Shown here: positions 11,068-19,807 of the stretch, piece by piece
Layout of the letters: every line of letters begins with the position of its first letter
Numbering within the stretch: the first letter of the stretch is position 1
Assembly (NCBI RefSeq): GCF_011769985.2
Contig: NZ_CP039734.2
Coordinates: forward strand, 1,426,001 to 1,490,000
Length of the DNA: 64,000 nucleotides
Direction: 5' to 3'
DNA from: Sulfurospirillum diekertiae
Lineage (GTDB): Bacteria; Campylobacterota; Campylobacteria; Campylobacterales; Sulfurospirillaceae
Notes under the pieces: model-generated
What the model saw: the letters and a program-made list of their open reading frames with translations, nothing else
Told to the model about the DNA's origin: nothing
Databases searched by the model: none
Made by a program: the position numbers and the translations under genes

Positions 11068-12336
11068 TTACTCCTCAAGTCTTTCAATATGCGCACCTAA
11101 GTGTGAGAATTTACCTTCAAGATCTTCATAACCACGATCAAGGTGATAAATTCGGTGAATTTTGGTTGTTCCCTCTGCCACGAGTGCCGCTAAAATAAGC
11201 GCTGAACTTGCTCGAAGATCGGTTGCCATAACATCAGCAGCATTTAGTTTAGCTTTTCCCTCAACGGTGGCACTATGACCTTTAAGTTTAATATTTGCCC
11301 CCATACGTGAAAGTTCACTCACGTGCATAAAACGATTTTCAAATAAGCGCTCATCAATGATACTGGTGCCTTTTGCTTGCGTGCATAGCGCCATGAATTG
11401 CGCTTGAAGATCCGTTGGAAAACCTGGATATTCAGTTGTTTCGATGTCAGAAGGTAGAATTTTTTCACAAGGATGAATGGTGAGGGTATCGTCTTTTTCA
11501 TCGACCTTAAAACCCATTTGTTGAAGCTTCAAAATAACTGCATCTAAATGTCTAGGATTAACTTTTTTCAACGTGATTTTTGAATTCGTAATAGCACCTG
11601 CGCACAAATAGGTACCAGCTTCTATACGATCCGGAATCACACGAAAATCTTGAATATCTAAGAGCTTTCCACCACTGCCTTGGATGATCAATTTTGAAGT
11701 TCCAATACCTTCAATACTCACACCAGACTCAGCTAAAACTTCACACAATTGCACCACTTCTGGTTCTTTTGCAACATTGACCAGTGTCGTTACACCATGT
11801 GCAAGTGCTGCTGCCATGATGATATTTTCACTACCTGTCACTGTCACTTTATCAAAACTGATTGTTGTCCCTTTAAGCCCTTTAGGTGCTTTGGCCAAAA
11901 CATATCCTTGTTTAATTTCAATGACGGCTCCCATTTTTTCCAATGCTTTTAAGTGCAGATCGATCGGGCGCTGACCAATAGCGCATCCACCTGGAAGAGA
12001 AACCTCACAGTGTCCAAAACGCGCTAAGAGTGGTCCTAGTGTTAAGATAGAAGCACGCATTTTTCGAACAATATCATAATTGGCACAGGCTGAATTTACC
12101 GTTGAAGCATCTACTTCAACAACATTTTTTTCTTTACATGTAAACGTCGCGCCTAAATTTGTAAGCAGTTGCAACAGTGTTTTCACATCGGCGACTTGAG
12201 GCATATTTGAAATTGTGATGGGTCGTTTTGAGAGGAGTGTTAACGCTAAAAGGGGAAGTGCGGCATTTTTTGCCCCAGAAATTGAGACAGAACCACTTAG
12301 TTTTTGTTTCCCTTTGATCGCCAAATAATACATCAT
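11068..12336 (-). CDS. murA: UDP-N-acetylglucosamine 1-carboxyvinyltransferase
   Basis: First committed step of peptidoglycan synthesis: transfer of enolpyruvate from PEP to UDP-GlcNAc. The 422 residues begin with the [20 protein letters not shown] signature, and the catalytic cysteine loop [20 protein letters not shown] is intact, so the fosfomycin-sensitive cysteine is present. Two ATGs lie in tandem (12336, 12333); a GGAAAC ribosome site precedes the first. A palindrome at 12133–12144 is read as FTCK. Confidence 0.95.
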   Translation of the reverse strand: MMYYLAIKGKQKLSGSVSISGAKNAALPLLALTLLSKRPITISNMPQVADVKTLLQLLTNLGATFTCKEKNVVEVDASTVNSACANYDIVRKMRASILTLGPLLARFGHCEVSLPGGCAIGQRPIDLHLKALEKMGAVIEIKQGYVLAKAPKGLKGTTISFDKVTVTGSENIIMAAALAHGVTTLVNVAKEPEVVQLCEVLAESGVSIEGIGTSKLIIQGSGGKLLDIQDFRVIPDRIEAGTYLCAGAITNSKITLKKVNPRHLDAVILKLQQMGFKVDEKDDTLTIHPCEKILPSDIETTEYPGFPTDLQAQFMALCTQAKGTSIIDERLFENRFMHVSELSRMGANIKLKGHSATVEGKAKLNAADVMATDLRASSALILAALVAEGTTKIHRIYHLDRGYEDLEGKFSHLGAHIERLEE

Positions 12337-12439
12337 TCATTGTTTCCTTTTAAAAGATTCAGTTATTGTAGTTAAAAAATGATTAAAATTCCTATGAATT
12401 TGGGTAGAATTTGAATTACTATGATTGTGAGGAATTCAG

Positions 12440-14341
12440 ATGCTTTTAGAACAGTTTTTGCATGAAACACGCTATCAATCTATTGCTCATCTCTATTTTG
12501 ATGAAGTAAAATTAACCATTTTAGATCGCGCTAAAAAAGAACATACCTCTTTTCAATCGTTTGATCTTACCAAAGATATCAAATCTGCCCCTCTTGCAGA
12601 CATACTTTTCATTGAAATAGGCGATGGCAATAAAGACAAACTCAAACTCCTTGTCAGCCTTTTTGCCAAACGTAAACCAATTATTGCTTATCTTTTTGCC
12701 GATGATGTGGAAAATAGACTCTTACTCAAATTTGCATTGCATTTTGGAATTACGGACGTTTTACCGCTTAAAAATGAAGAAAATCTCCTCTTCTCGATCT
12801 TTTCTAAAAGTCCCAATAAACTCGATGATAAACTTTTCACGTTTCAAAAAATTGAACTTGAAAAGAAGATAGAACATTTTTTTCCTTTTTTAGTGTTCCA
12901 AGGTGAAACCCTGACGTATGCGAATGCCAAAGCAAAAATGCTTTATGAAACCAATGACCTGATGGCACTTCAAACGAAAATCAACCGTGATGAGGAGTTA
13001 TGTGAAGCGCTGAAGGAAGATGGAGATGCACAAGGGAGCATTGTTATTGAAACAGCTTCCGCTGAAAAAGAGATCTATCTTTGTGTCATCAAATCTTTTC
13101 CGCAAAGTAGTGAAAAAATTGTCACCCTCATTAATTACGAACCTGAAAGTGAACCTAAAAACTGCTCATCTATTATGAATCGCTTTGATTTTGTCGATAA
13201 ACTCAAAGATCGTCTTGCACAGCAAAGTGTCACGCAAACGCCTATTTCTCTTATTTTTATTAATATTTCCAATCTTGATAAGCTCAGTAAAACGTTTACC
13301 AGTACAACACTCTATGAGGCATTCAAAAATTTGATGCTTCAACTCTTCAAGCTCAAAGAGGAGGGGCAAGACCTCATCCAATGGAGCCCCAATCTTTATA
13401 TTTTGATGGGTGAAAAAGAGACCTTTGAACACGCTTGCGATCAAACACGGTATATTCAGCAAGAGCTCATCTCGGCAACGGCCAATGAAAAGATAACACC
13501 TATTATTCTCTCCTCAGCCTTTCAGATAGAGATGGATGATCTTAACGAAGTCATTGATTACATTGAAAAGATCAATACCAAAAATCTCTTGTCACATGAT
13601 ATTGAAAAAATAAAATATTATGAGCTTGATTACCTTGATAATGTTATTGAAGAACAAGAACAAATTTCTTATTTAATGCACAACTGTGTTAATAATAAAA
13701 TTCCTATCAAACTGCTCAATATCTACAAAGGTTTGTGTATTAACACCAATTCAGCCATCATAAAAATAGCCCAAGACAGCTACCAAATGAGCTGCGAAAA
13801 CCTTCAAGGCTACGCGATGCAACTCGAAGGAGAAACCGTCCTTCAAGCACCTAATTTCCCAAAAGACATCAAAGCCGAAATCTCTTTGGTTGATATTAAA
13901 CGCTCACTTGTCATCATTAAAAACCTCAAGTTTCTAGCCTCAAGTGCCAATAACAGGCAACATACGCGGGTACAAACCAGTGTACGAACACCTGTTCTTA
14001 TCAAATACGCCCATCGTTCTTCCGCACAAGGCGAGATTATCGACATCTCAGTCAATTCTATTGCGATGAAAGTCACCAAATCTTTCCGTGAAGAAGAGAT
14101 GATGAACCAATACGTACGACTCAATTTCTCACTTCCATGCGAAGAGGGTGAAAATGGATACGTCATCATGGATATTGAAGCAAAAGTAACTTATATAGGG
14201 CACACCGATAAATATACAAAAATTGTTGTAGCTCTCGAAAATTTACCAAAACCATATGATGACTATTTGCTTCGCTACATGTACTCTCGCCAAAAAGAGC
14301 TCATTTCAGAAATCAGAAGAGCAACCAAAGCGTATAACTAA
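12440..14341 (+). CDS. Multidomain PilZ protein, probable cyclic-di-GMP receptor
   Basis: I do not recognise a named family for the full 633 residues. The first ~120 residues resemble a degenerate receiver domain (ADILFIEIGDG, IIAYLFADD). A short PAS-like region (about 145–235) follows, then a segment near 245–370 with GGDEF-like spacing but no GGDEF motif. The last ~115 residues are a PilZ domain with an Arg-rich start (RVQTSVRTPV) and a DISVNSIAM motif in place of D/NxSxxG. This suggests a cytosolic protein that binds a second messenger. It is transcribed alone, divergently from murA. Confidence 0.7.
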   Translation: MLLEQFLHETRYQSIAHLYFDEVKLTILDRAKKEHTSFQSFDLTKDIKSAPLADILFIEIGDGNKDKLKLLVSLFAKRKPIIAYLFADDVENRLLLKFALHFGITDVLPLKNEENLLFSIFSKSPNKLDDKLFTFQKIELEKKIEHFFPFLVFQGETLTYANAKAKMLYETNDLMALQTKINRDEELCEALKEDGDAQGSIVIETASAEKEIYLCVIKSFPQSSEKIVTLINYEPESEPKNCSSIMNRFDFVDKLKDRLAQQSVTQTPISLIFINISNLDKLSKTFTSTTLYEAFKNLMLQLFKLKEEGQDLIQWSPNLYILMGEKETFEHACDQTRYIQQELISATANEKITPIILSSAFQIEMDDLNEVIDYIEKINTKNLLSHDIEKIKYYELDYLDNVIEEQEQISYLMHNCVNNKIPIKLLNIYKGLCINTNSAIIKIAQDSYQMSCENLQGYAMQLEGETVLQAPNFPKDIKAEISLVDIKRSLVIIKNLKFLASSANNRQHTRVQTSVRTPVLIKYAHRSSAQGEIIDISVNSIAMKVTKSFREEEMMNQYVRLNFSLPCEEGENGYVIMDIEAKVTYIGHTDKYTKIVVALENLPKPYDDYLLRYMYSRQKELISEIRRATKAYN

Positions 14342-14344
14342 ATC

Positions 14345-14388
14345 TTTACATGTAAAGATTTTTAAAGTGTGAAAAGTTTACATGTAAA
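14345..14388. repeat. Tandem pair of TTTACATGTAAA palindromes
   Basis: Copies at 14345–14356 and 14377–14388 lie 32 bases apart, directly after the PilZ gene stop. The first is extended to a perfect 20-base palindrome, AATCTTTACATGTAAAGATT, followed by TTT, and could act as a terminator hairpin. Confidence 0.9.
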
Positions 14389-14495
14389 AGTCATCTGTTT
14401 AACCTTTTTGACTCACAAATTAATAAAAATTATGAAATTTTTAATTTTTAATATATAATCAATTGAGCTATAAAAACATCAGATTAAGGGATAGT

Positions 14496-14807
14496 ATGAA
14501 AAAAATATTACTATTAATAGGATTACTCACGAGTATGTATGCAATGCCACCTTGCGAATATGAGACCGAACAAGTATGTATGTATTTGTACAAAAGTCCT
14601 ATGAGTGCAGAAGTAAACGTTATTAATATGACACAAAAAAGAGTTGTTGTTCAAGCAGAAGCAAGGCTAGATAAAGTCTATCGAAAAATAGATAATCTTG
14701 TGCTAGAGCCCAATCAAACAATGACTCTTATCAAGACACGATATAACAATTCGTCAACAAAGCCAAGTTACATTTCTAGAAAATTTGCATTCAAATACAT
14801 CAATTAA
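14496..14807 (+). CDS. Small exported protein of unknown function
   Basis: A 103-residue protein with a clear signal peptide (MKKILLLIGLLTSMYA) and an AAGGG ribosome site before the ATG. I do not recognise the family. The mature part has two cysteines (CEY...QVC) that could form a disulfide, and a probable beta-rich body. An AT-rich promoter region with ATATAAT lies upstream, at about 14450. It sits alone between the PilZ gene and larB (convergent). An upstream in-frame ATG at 14463 would mask the signal peptide, so I rejected it. Confidence 0.6.
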   Translation: MKKILLLIGLLTSMYAMPPCEYETEQVCMYLYKSPMSAEVNVINMTQKRVVVQAEARLDKVYRKIDNLVLEPNQTMTLIKTRYNNSSTKPSYISRKFAFKYIN

Positions 14808-14856
14808 AAATAGTTTTGTATTAAAGAGGCGACTTCAAGACTTTCTATTATTTAAG

Positions 14857-14866
14857 TTACATGTAA
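14857..14866. repeat. TTACATGTAA core copy, intergenic
   Basis: Copy of the dispersed palindrome in the 75-base gap between the convergent small exported protein gene and larB. Left flank is G rather than T; the right half is full (GTTACATGTAAAG). Confidence 0.9.
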
Positions 14867-14882
14867 AGCCTCAAACTCTCAA

Positions 14883-15629
14883 TTAGAGATGATTAATAAT
14901 ACTTGCATTATACGCCGCTCCAAAGCCATTGTCGATGTTCACAACACTCACACCACTGGCACAGCTGTTGAGCATGGAAAGAAGCGCTGCAACACCTCCA
15001 AAACTCGCACCATAACCAACACTTGTTGGTACAGCGATGACAGGTTTATCGACCAGACCTCCGATAACACTTGCAAGTGCACCCTCCATTCCTGCGATAA
15101 CGATGACCACTTTGGCATTTTGAATGACATCTAAGTGTGCAAACAAACGGTGAATCCCCGCAACGCCAACATCGACAACCTTTTTAACATGATTGCCTAA
15201 AATACGCGCTGTTTCATACGCCTCTTCGACCACATAAAGATCTGACGTTCCTGCGGCTATAATGGCGATGTAACTCTCTGGTGGCGTCATGATTTCTCGC
15301 TCGATGGTAATCGTTCTCCCCATCACATTGTACTTTGCTTCGGGGGCAATGCCAAGAACAACTTCATAGGCTTTTTCATTGGCACGGGTGATAAGAATGT
15401 TATTTTCTCTATCAAGAAGTTTTTGGGTAATTTGAGCAATCTGTTCAGGTTTTTTACTCTCACCATAGATGACTTCCGGATACCCCAAACGAATGCCACG
15501 ATGATGATCTATCTTTGCAAAATCCAACTCTTCAAACGGTTCTGCTTTGATCTTTTTGAGTGCATCATGAATGCTAATATCACCATTTTTAACCGCTTCT
15601 AAAAGCTTTTCTATTCCTTGTCCACACAT
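14883..15629 (-). CDS. larB: Pyridinium-3,5-biscarboxylic acid mononucleotide synthase LarB
   Basis: First enzyme of nickel-pincer nucleotide (NPN) synthesis: carboxylates the pyridinium ring of nicotinic acid adenine dinucleotide and releases AMP. The 248 residues have the PurE-like C-terminal domain (IIAAGTSDLYVVEEAYETA, VVIAGMEGALASVIGGLVDKPVIAVPTSVGYG) and the LarB N-terminus IDHHRGIRLGYPEVIYGESKKPEQ. It follows larE by one base. Last gene of the lar run. Confidence 0.93.
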   Translation of the reverse strand: MCGQGIEKLLEAVKNGDISIHDALKKIKAEPFEELDFAKIDHHRGIRLGYPEVIYGESKKPEQIAQITQKLLDRENNILITRANEKAYEVVLGIAPEAKYNVMGRTITIEREIMTPPESYIAIIAAGTSDLYVVEEAYETARILGNHVKKVVDVGVAGIHRLFAHLDVIQNAKVVIVIAGMEGALASVIGGLVDKPVIAVPTSVGYGASFGGVAALLSMLNSCASGVSVVNIDNGFGAAYNASIINHL

Positions 15630-15630
15630 A

Positions 15631-16440
15631 TCATACCTTTTCCAAAATACTTAATGACTCTGCAACAGAACCATGTCGATAGCCTTCCAGATCTAACGTT
15701 ACATGTAAAAATCCAAGCGATTTAAGATGCTCCGTTACCTCGTTTAAATGGCTATCATTCAAAAGGCGAATAGCCTCATTTTGAGGCATTTCAATACGTG
15801 CTAAACCCTCTTCATAACGAACGCGCATTTGGGGATACCCTTGCGCGATCATATACGCTTCTGCCTCACTTACCATCATGAGAGCTCCTTCTGCAATAGG
15901 CTTATCATACGCAAACCGAGTCAATAAACACGCATAAGAAGGCTTATCCCATGTACTCAGTCCAAGTTCTTGAGAAAGAGCGCGAATCTCTTTTTTACTC
16001 AATCCTGCATCTAAAAGAGGTGTTTTAATACCAAGTTCTCCAAGAGCAACACGTCCGGGGCGATACTCCAAAATATCATCCACGTTACTACCCTCAGCGA
16101 TGGCACTAAAATTGTGTTCCGTTGCAAAAGAACCTAAAGAAGAGAATAGGGCGTGCTTACAAAGATAACATCTGTTTTCAGGATTGTGGCGAATGGCATC
16201 AATCCAAGGCTTTTTCATCACCAAATGTGAAACACCAATCTCCTGAGCAACTCGCCTAGCATCATTAATTTCCCATGTGGCAATATACGGAGTCGAAACG
16301 GTGATAGCCAAAGCGTTAGATCCTAAAACATCGTATGCAGTTTTAAGTAAAAAGCTACTATCAACACCTCCAGAAAACGCCACAATAAGACGTTCATAGG
16401 AAGCAATAATCTCTTTTAAATGTTCATATTTTTGAGTCAT
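15631..16440 (-). CDS. larE: Sulfur insertase LarE, three-cysteine type
   Basis: Converts the two carboxylates of the NPN precursor to thiocarboxylates after adenylylation. The PP-loop SGGVDSS is at residues 24–30. Cysteines C91 and C94 (NRCYLCK) and C171 (PSYACLLTR) form the three-cysteine pattern of LarE proteins thought to use a [4Fe-4S] cluster as sulfur carrier; the Lactobacillus plantarum enzyme instead sacrifices one cysteine and lacks the CxxC. The start overlaps the end of larC by 17 bases. A palindrome core at 15699–15708 is read as LHV. Confidence 0.92.
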   Translation of the reverse strand: MTQKYEHLKEIIASYERLIVAFSGGVDSSFLLKTAYDVLGSNALAITVSTPYIATWEINDARRVAQEIGVSHLVMKKPWIDAIRHNPENRCYLCKHALFSSLGSFATEHNFSAIAEGSNVDDILEYRPGRVALGELGIKTPLLDAGLSKKEIRALSQELGLSTWDKPSYACLLTRFAYDKPIAEGALMMVSEAEAYMIAQGYPQMRVRYEEGLARIEMPQNEAIRLLNDSHLNEVTEHLKSLGFLHVTLDLEGYRHGSVAESLSILEKV

Positions 16441-17629
16441 CTTTTTTATCTTTCATTGCCATAGTTACACTCTCATAAATCTTTAAAATTGGTACATTAT
16501 GTTTGAGAGCTGCTTGTTTGCACTCTTCGTATTCCGCTTTATATTTGAGCATTTTCCCCTGTAAAAAAACACATTTCACACTAATTTCACCGAAGGGTGT
16601 ACCAACACGTTTCATCTCACGCTCTAACATAATTTTGTGAACAAGTGAGCGTCTCAGTCCAATGGAAGAAGTCTCAGCAAAAATAATTTCCATCGCTTTT
16701 GCCTCTTTTTGTTGACTAACCAAAACGCTTAACTTCACACCCAAACGATTTTTTTTAGTTGTAATAGCGGTTGTATAGACATCTTTAGCACCCGCTTCAA
16801 AAAGTTTTTCTTGTACGTATGCAAGTATTTCAGGGCTCATATCATCAATATTGGTTTCTAGTACCACCTCTTCAAGAAGAGCCGCTTCCTCTTCTTCACC
16901 CAAGAAAACACGCAATACATTGGGAATTGAAAAATCTTTATGGCCAATGCCATAGCCGATTTTTTCAATTAGCAAAGAGGGCATCTTCTCATAAACATCC
17001 ACATTGGCTTTAATGATTGCTGCACCCGTAGGTGTCGTTGTTTCAAATGTCACGCGACCTAACGTTACAGGCACATTTTGTAAAATCTCAAGCGTTGCAG
17101 GAGCAGGCACAGGAAGCATGCCATGTGTGCATTGCACAAACCCGCCACCAAGCTCAATTTTTGAAGCCATAATCTTCTTTACATGTAAAGCTTCCAAACA
17201 GATCGCAGCGCCTACAATATCGACGATAGAATCAACTGCCCCCACTTCATGAAAGCCTACCTCTTGTGGCTCTTTACCATGGATTTTTCCCTCAGCCATT
17301 GCCACCATCCAAAACATTTTAAGACTTCGTTCTTTGATGCTTGGAGAAAGGGTACTGTTGTTAATGATCGCTTCAATGCTTTTAAATGTTCGATGTTCAT
17401 GATGATGTGCATGTATATGCCATTGAGGTGTGAGTTTGACGGTTACTTTTGTTCCACCAATGCCCATTTTACTAGCTTTTTGAATCACGAGTTCAAAGGC
17501 AGAGTCCAAAGAGAGTTTTGAGAGTTCTTGTCTAAGATAGGCTTCTTCCACACCCACATCAAGAAGTGCGCCAAGATTCATATCGCCACTGATACCACTC
17601 AAACAGTCATAGTACAAAACTCTCATCAT
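16424..17629 (-). CDS. larC: Nickel insertase LarC (single uninterrupted frame)
   Basis: CTP-dependent cyclometallase that puts nickel into the pincer nucleotide. The 401 residues begin VLYYDCLSGISGDMNLGALLD and have a His-rich stretch (HIHAHHHEHRTF, about 71–82) that may bind nickel, then GFHEVGAVDSIVDIVGAA. In Lactobacillus the gene is split by a programmed frameshift (larC1/larC2); here it is a single frame. Two tandem ATGs (17629, 17626) follow AAGGA; the second has the better spacing. A palindrome at 17178–17189 is read as LHVKK. Confidence 0.92.
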   Translation of the reverse strand: MMRVLYYDCLSGISGDMNLGALLDVGVEEAYLRQELSKLSLDSAFELVIQKASKMGIGGTKVTVKLTPQWHIHAHHHEHRTFKSIEAIINNSTLSPSIKERSLKMFWMVAMAEGKIHGKEPQEVGFHEVGAVDSIVDIVGAAICLEALHVKKIMASKIELGGGFVQCTHGMLPVPAPATLEILQNVPVTLGRVTFETTTPTGAAIIKANVDVYEKMPSLLIEKIGYGIGHKDFSIPNVLRVFLGEEEEAALLEEVVLETNIDDMSPEILAYVQEKLFEAGAKDVYTTAITTKKNRLGVKLSVLVSQQKEAKAMEIIFAETSSIGLRRSLVHKIMLEREMKRVGTPFGEISVKCVFLQGKMLKYKAEYEECKQAALKHNVPILKIYESVTMAMKDKKDDSKI

Positions 17630-17650
17630 CAATCCTTATTTCTATTCTTG

Positions 17651-17685
17651 ACGTAGGTTGCAAAGCAAAGCTCTAAAACCTACGT
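17651..17685 (-). repeat. Inverted repeat between larA and larC
   Basis: Nine-base perfect arms ACGTAGGTT (17651–17659) and AACCTACGT (17677–17685) with a 17-base loop, in the 90-base gap between larA and larC. No T run follows on either strand, so it may be a processing or attenuation hairpin that separates larA expression from the cofactor genes. Confidence 0.55.
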
Positions 17686-17723
17686 TAACACTAGGTAATC
17701 TTGCGTAGAAAGCCCATGTGCCT

Positions 17724-18992
17724 TTAGCCCTCTTTATTATTTAACAATTTTGGAACGGTAATCGAACCAAAAGGAAGCACGATAATGCTGGCATTTTCAC
17801 CTTTTTCTTTAATGGCATCAGCGAGAGCTACATGTAAATCATGGTATGGCTTTAAGTGTACCGCTTTCATCTCTTCATCACTGAGTTCACTCACCGCCCA
17901 ACTTTGTGCCCAAAGGTTAATCTCCGCCATTTTAGCCGCTTTGTGGTAACCCAGTTTATAGCCACATTTGATTTTATCCAACACCGCTTGAGCTGAATGT
18001 GCGGAACTCATGAGTTTAAAAAATCCTTCTTCGCCAATACCAGTACGGCATTTTGCTACCATGATGAGTATACCTTTGTCTTTAAGCGCCAATTTCCCAT
18101 TGTCAAGTGCTTTTTGAGACTGATAAAGGTCAATGTCCATAGGATACGGAGCAACAGAGATAACAATATCCGCTTTTTGGGGGATATTTACACAAAAAAC
18201 TTCATCTGCTTTATCAATACCAGCATAGAAGGAATCACTCAAATCACCCGCAGTAACCGCGCAGATGTCGTGGTCGCTATCTAAAACGGTCATAATGGCA
18301 AAGACATCAATATGTTGAAGTACGCTCATCGCATCCATCATATCTTCATGTACAGGGTTACCTTTTAAAGAAAGGGCTTGCGCGTTGGGATGAAGCGCTA
18401 AAAGATGGTTTTGCTGGATCGTATCGTATGCTGCAACACCGGGTAAAAACGCTTTTCGTCCACCTGTGTAGCCTGCAAAATAATGTGGTTCAACCGAACC
18501 AATGGCACACACTTTTTTAGCTTCCGCTACGATTTTATTGAGATACATCTCTGTCCCATTAGTCGATTTGCCAAGGTAAACCATTGCATCATTGTGCGAA
18601 TCATGGCTCCAAAGGCGATTTTTTGCTTTGAGATCTTCGTATATCTCTTTACCTAAGATAAAATGCCACTCTTCCTCTGTGGGTGCTCTATGACACCCCG
18701 TTGCAACAATAAAATAAATATCTTTATCTTTAATTTTGGGATAGATGCGCGCAAGCACTTTTCGCGTTGGAGTAGGGCGCGTACCATCATTGACAATAAA
18801 AACGATACGTTCATTGGTATCACTAAAATGATCAAAACTCTCCTTCCCAAGAGGATTGGCTAAGGCATCATCAATCGCTTTATTGTAATCAATTTTGGGA
18901 ACACCATTTGGATTATATACACCTACCAACTGTTTATCGTTAATATCCAACTCAAATTTTTCGTCCTTTCCATAGCCCACACTAACTTTCAT
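17724..18992 (-). CDS. larA: LarA-family nickel-pincer racemase (lactate, malate or related substrate)
   Basis: LarA enzymes racemise 2-hydroxyacids by hydride transfer to a nickel-pincer nucleotide bound covalently to lysine. The 422 residues keep the catalytic set: GCHRAPTEEE (H101), EPHYFAGYTGG (H170), K180 (GGRK, the cofactor lysine) and NH196, at a constant offset of four from the Lactobacillus plantarum numbering for the last three. Arg in NDGTRPTP would hold the carboxylate. The neighbours are fumarase and dicarboxylate transport genes, so malate or tartrate is as plausible as lactate; the LarA superfamily includes malate racemases. A degenerate palindrome lies at about 17829. Confidence 0.88.
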   Translation of the reverse strand: MKVSVGYGKDEKFELDINDKQLVGVYNPNGVPKIDYNKAIDDALANPLGKESFDHFSDTNERIVFIVNDGTRPTPTRKVLARIYPKIKDKDIYFIVATGCHRAPTEEEWHFILGKEIYEDLKAKNRLWSHDSHNDAMVYLGKSTNGTEMYLNKIVAEAKKVCAIGSVEPHYFAGYTGGRKAFLPGVAAYDTIQQNHLLALHPNAQALSLKGNPVHEDMMDAMSVLQHIDVFAIMTVLDSDHDICAVTAGDLSDSFYAGIDKADEVFCVNIPQKADIVISVAPYPMDIDLYQSQKALDNGKLALKDKGILIMVAKCRTGIGEEGFFKLMSSAHSAQAVLDKIKCGYKLGYHKAAKMAEINLWAQSWAVSELSDEEMKAVHLKPYHDLHVALADAIKEKGENASIIVLPFGSITVPKLLNNKEG

Positions 18993-19001
18993 ACATTATC
19001 C

Positions 19002-19108
19002 TTTATCACCGTTTATATATTTTGAAACTCTTCGTATTAAGTCAACTACACACATTATCTAACCAACAAAACAATATAATCTTTAATGTGTGATATTTTA
19101 TCACCGTT
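19002..19108 (-). promoter_or_regulatory. Direct repeats upstream of larA, possible operators
   Basis: The 12-mer TTTATCACCGTT occurs at 19002–19013 and 19097–19108. The second copy also forms a small inverted repeat, GTGATA-TTT-TATCAC (19090–19104). A related GGCGATAAA lies near 22292, upstream of the sensor kinase and transporter genes. They could be sites for the neighbouring response regulator. The rest of 18993–19233 is AT-rich promoter-like sequence. Confidence 0.4.
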
Positions 19109-19198
19109 AAAACAAAAAAAAGAAAAATTTATCAAAAAAACTCTGAGACAAAAATTCTAAATAGATTTTGATAAAATTTTAATAGTAAAAGAACACAA

Positions 19199-19216
19199 GA
19201 GAGCCTAGCGGCTCTC
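19199..19216 (-). terminator. Hairpin after the fumarase beta gene
   Basis: Stem GAGAGCC (19199–19205) with GGCTCTC (19210–19216) around a four-base loop, 18 bases past the stop of the beta subunit. Read on the minus strand a moderately T-rich stretch follows (TTGTGTTCTTTT). Probably a partial terminator between the fumarase genes and larA. Confidence 0.6.
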
Positions 19217-19233
19217 ATTTTCATAATGAAGGT

Positions 19234-19797
19234 CTATGAGAACACTTCGTATTGTGCACGACCCATTTTGTAAAGATCTGCACCAAAGGTATCATTAATA
19301 ACCGTTAAAGGAAAATCAACGACTTCAAGTCTTCTGATGGCTTCAGGGCCAAGTTCTGGATAGGCAATCACTTCGGCTTTTTTAATTTGACGTGCGAGAA
19401 GTGCACCCGCACCACCCGTTGCACCAAAATAAATGGCTTTTGATTTAACACATGCATCTAAAACTTCTTGGCTACGTTTACCTTTACCAATCATACCTTT
19501 AAGACCTTGCTCATTGATAAGTTTTGGTGAGTATGAGTCCATTCTGTATGACGTTGTAGGACCTGCACTACCGATTGGATCGCCTGGTTTTGGAGGAGTT
19601 GGTCCAACAAAATAAATTACTGCACCTTTCATATCGAAAGGAAGTGCTTGTCCTGCATCTAAAAGATCAACTAATTTTTTGTGTGCTGCATCACGTGCTG
19701 TATAGACAACACCTGTTAAATAAACAATATCGCCCGCTTTAAGTTGTACTACATCTGCTTCACTAAGTGGTGCTGTTAAATGATAAGTTTTGCTCAT
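19234..19797 (-). CDS. Class I fumarase/tartrate dehydratase, beta subunit
   Basis: C-terminal (beta) half of the two-subunit [4Fe-4S] hydratase. The 187 residues carry GDIVYLTGVVYTARDAAHKKL, VGPTPPKPGDPIGSAGPTTS(YRMD) and GKGKRSQEVLDACVKSKAIYFGATGGAGALLA, all hallmarks of the family, with the swivelling active-site region. The alpha subunit precedes it by 10 bases. Fumarase and L-tartrate dehydratase cannot be told apart from sequence by eye; the flanking transporter and racemase fit either. Confidence 0.9.
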   Translation of the reverse strand: MSKTYHLTAPLSEADVVQLKAGDIVYLTGVVYTARDAAHKKLVDLLDAGQALPFDMKGAVIYFVGPTPPKPGDPIGSAGPTTSYRMDSYSPKLINEQGLKGMIGKGKRSQEVLDACVKSKAIYFGATGGAGALLARQIKKAEVIAYPELGPEAIRRLEVVDFPLTVINDTFGADLYKMGRAQYEVFS

Positions 19798-19807
19798 AAT
19801 TTTCTCC

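Noticed and set aside
11749-11952. Plus-strand open frame inside murA rich in Cys/His
   Set aside because: Shadow of murA codons on the opposite strand; no start signals.
16424-17629. Programmed frameshift in larC as in Lactobacillus
   Set aside because: The reading frame is continuous over the full expected length.
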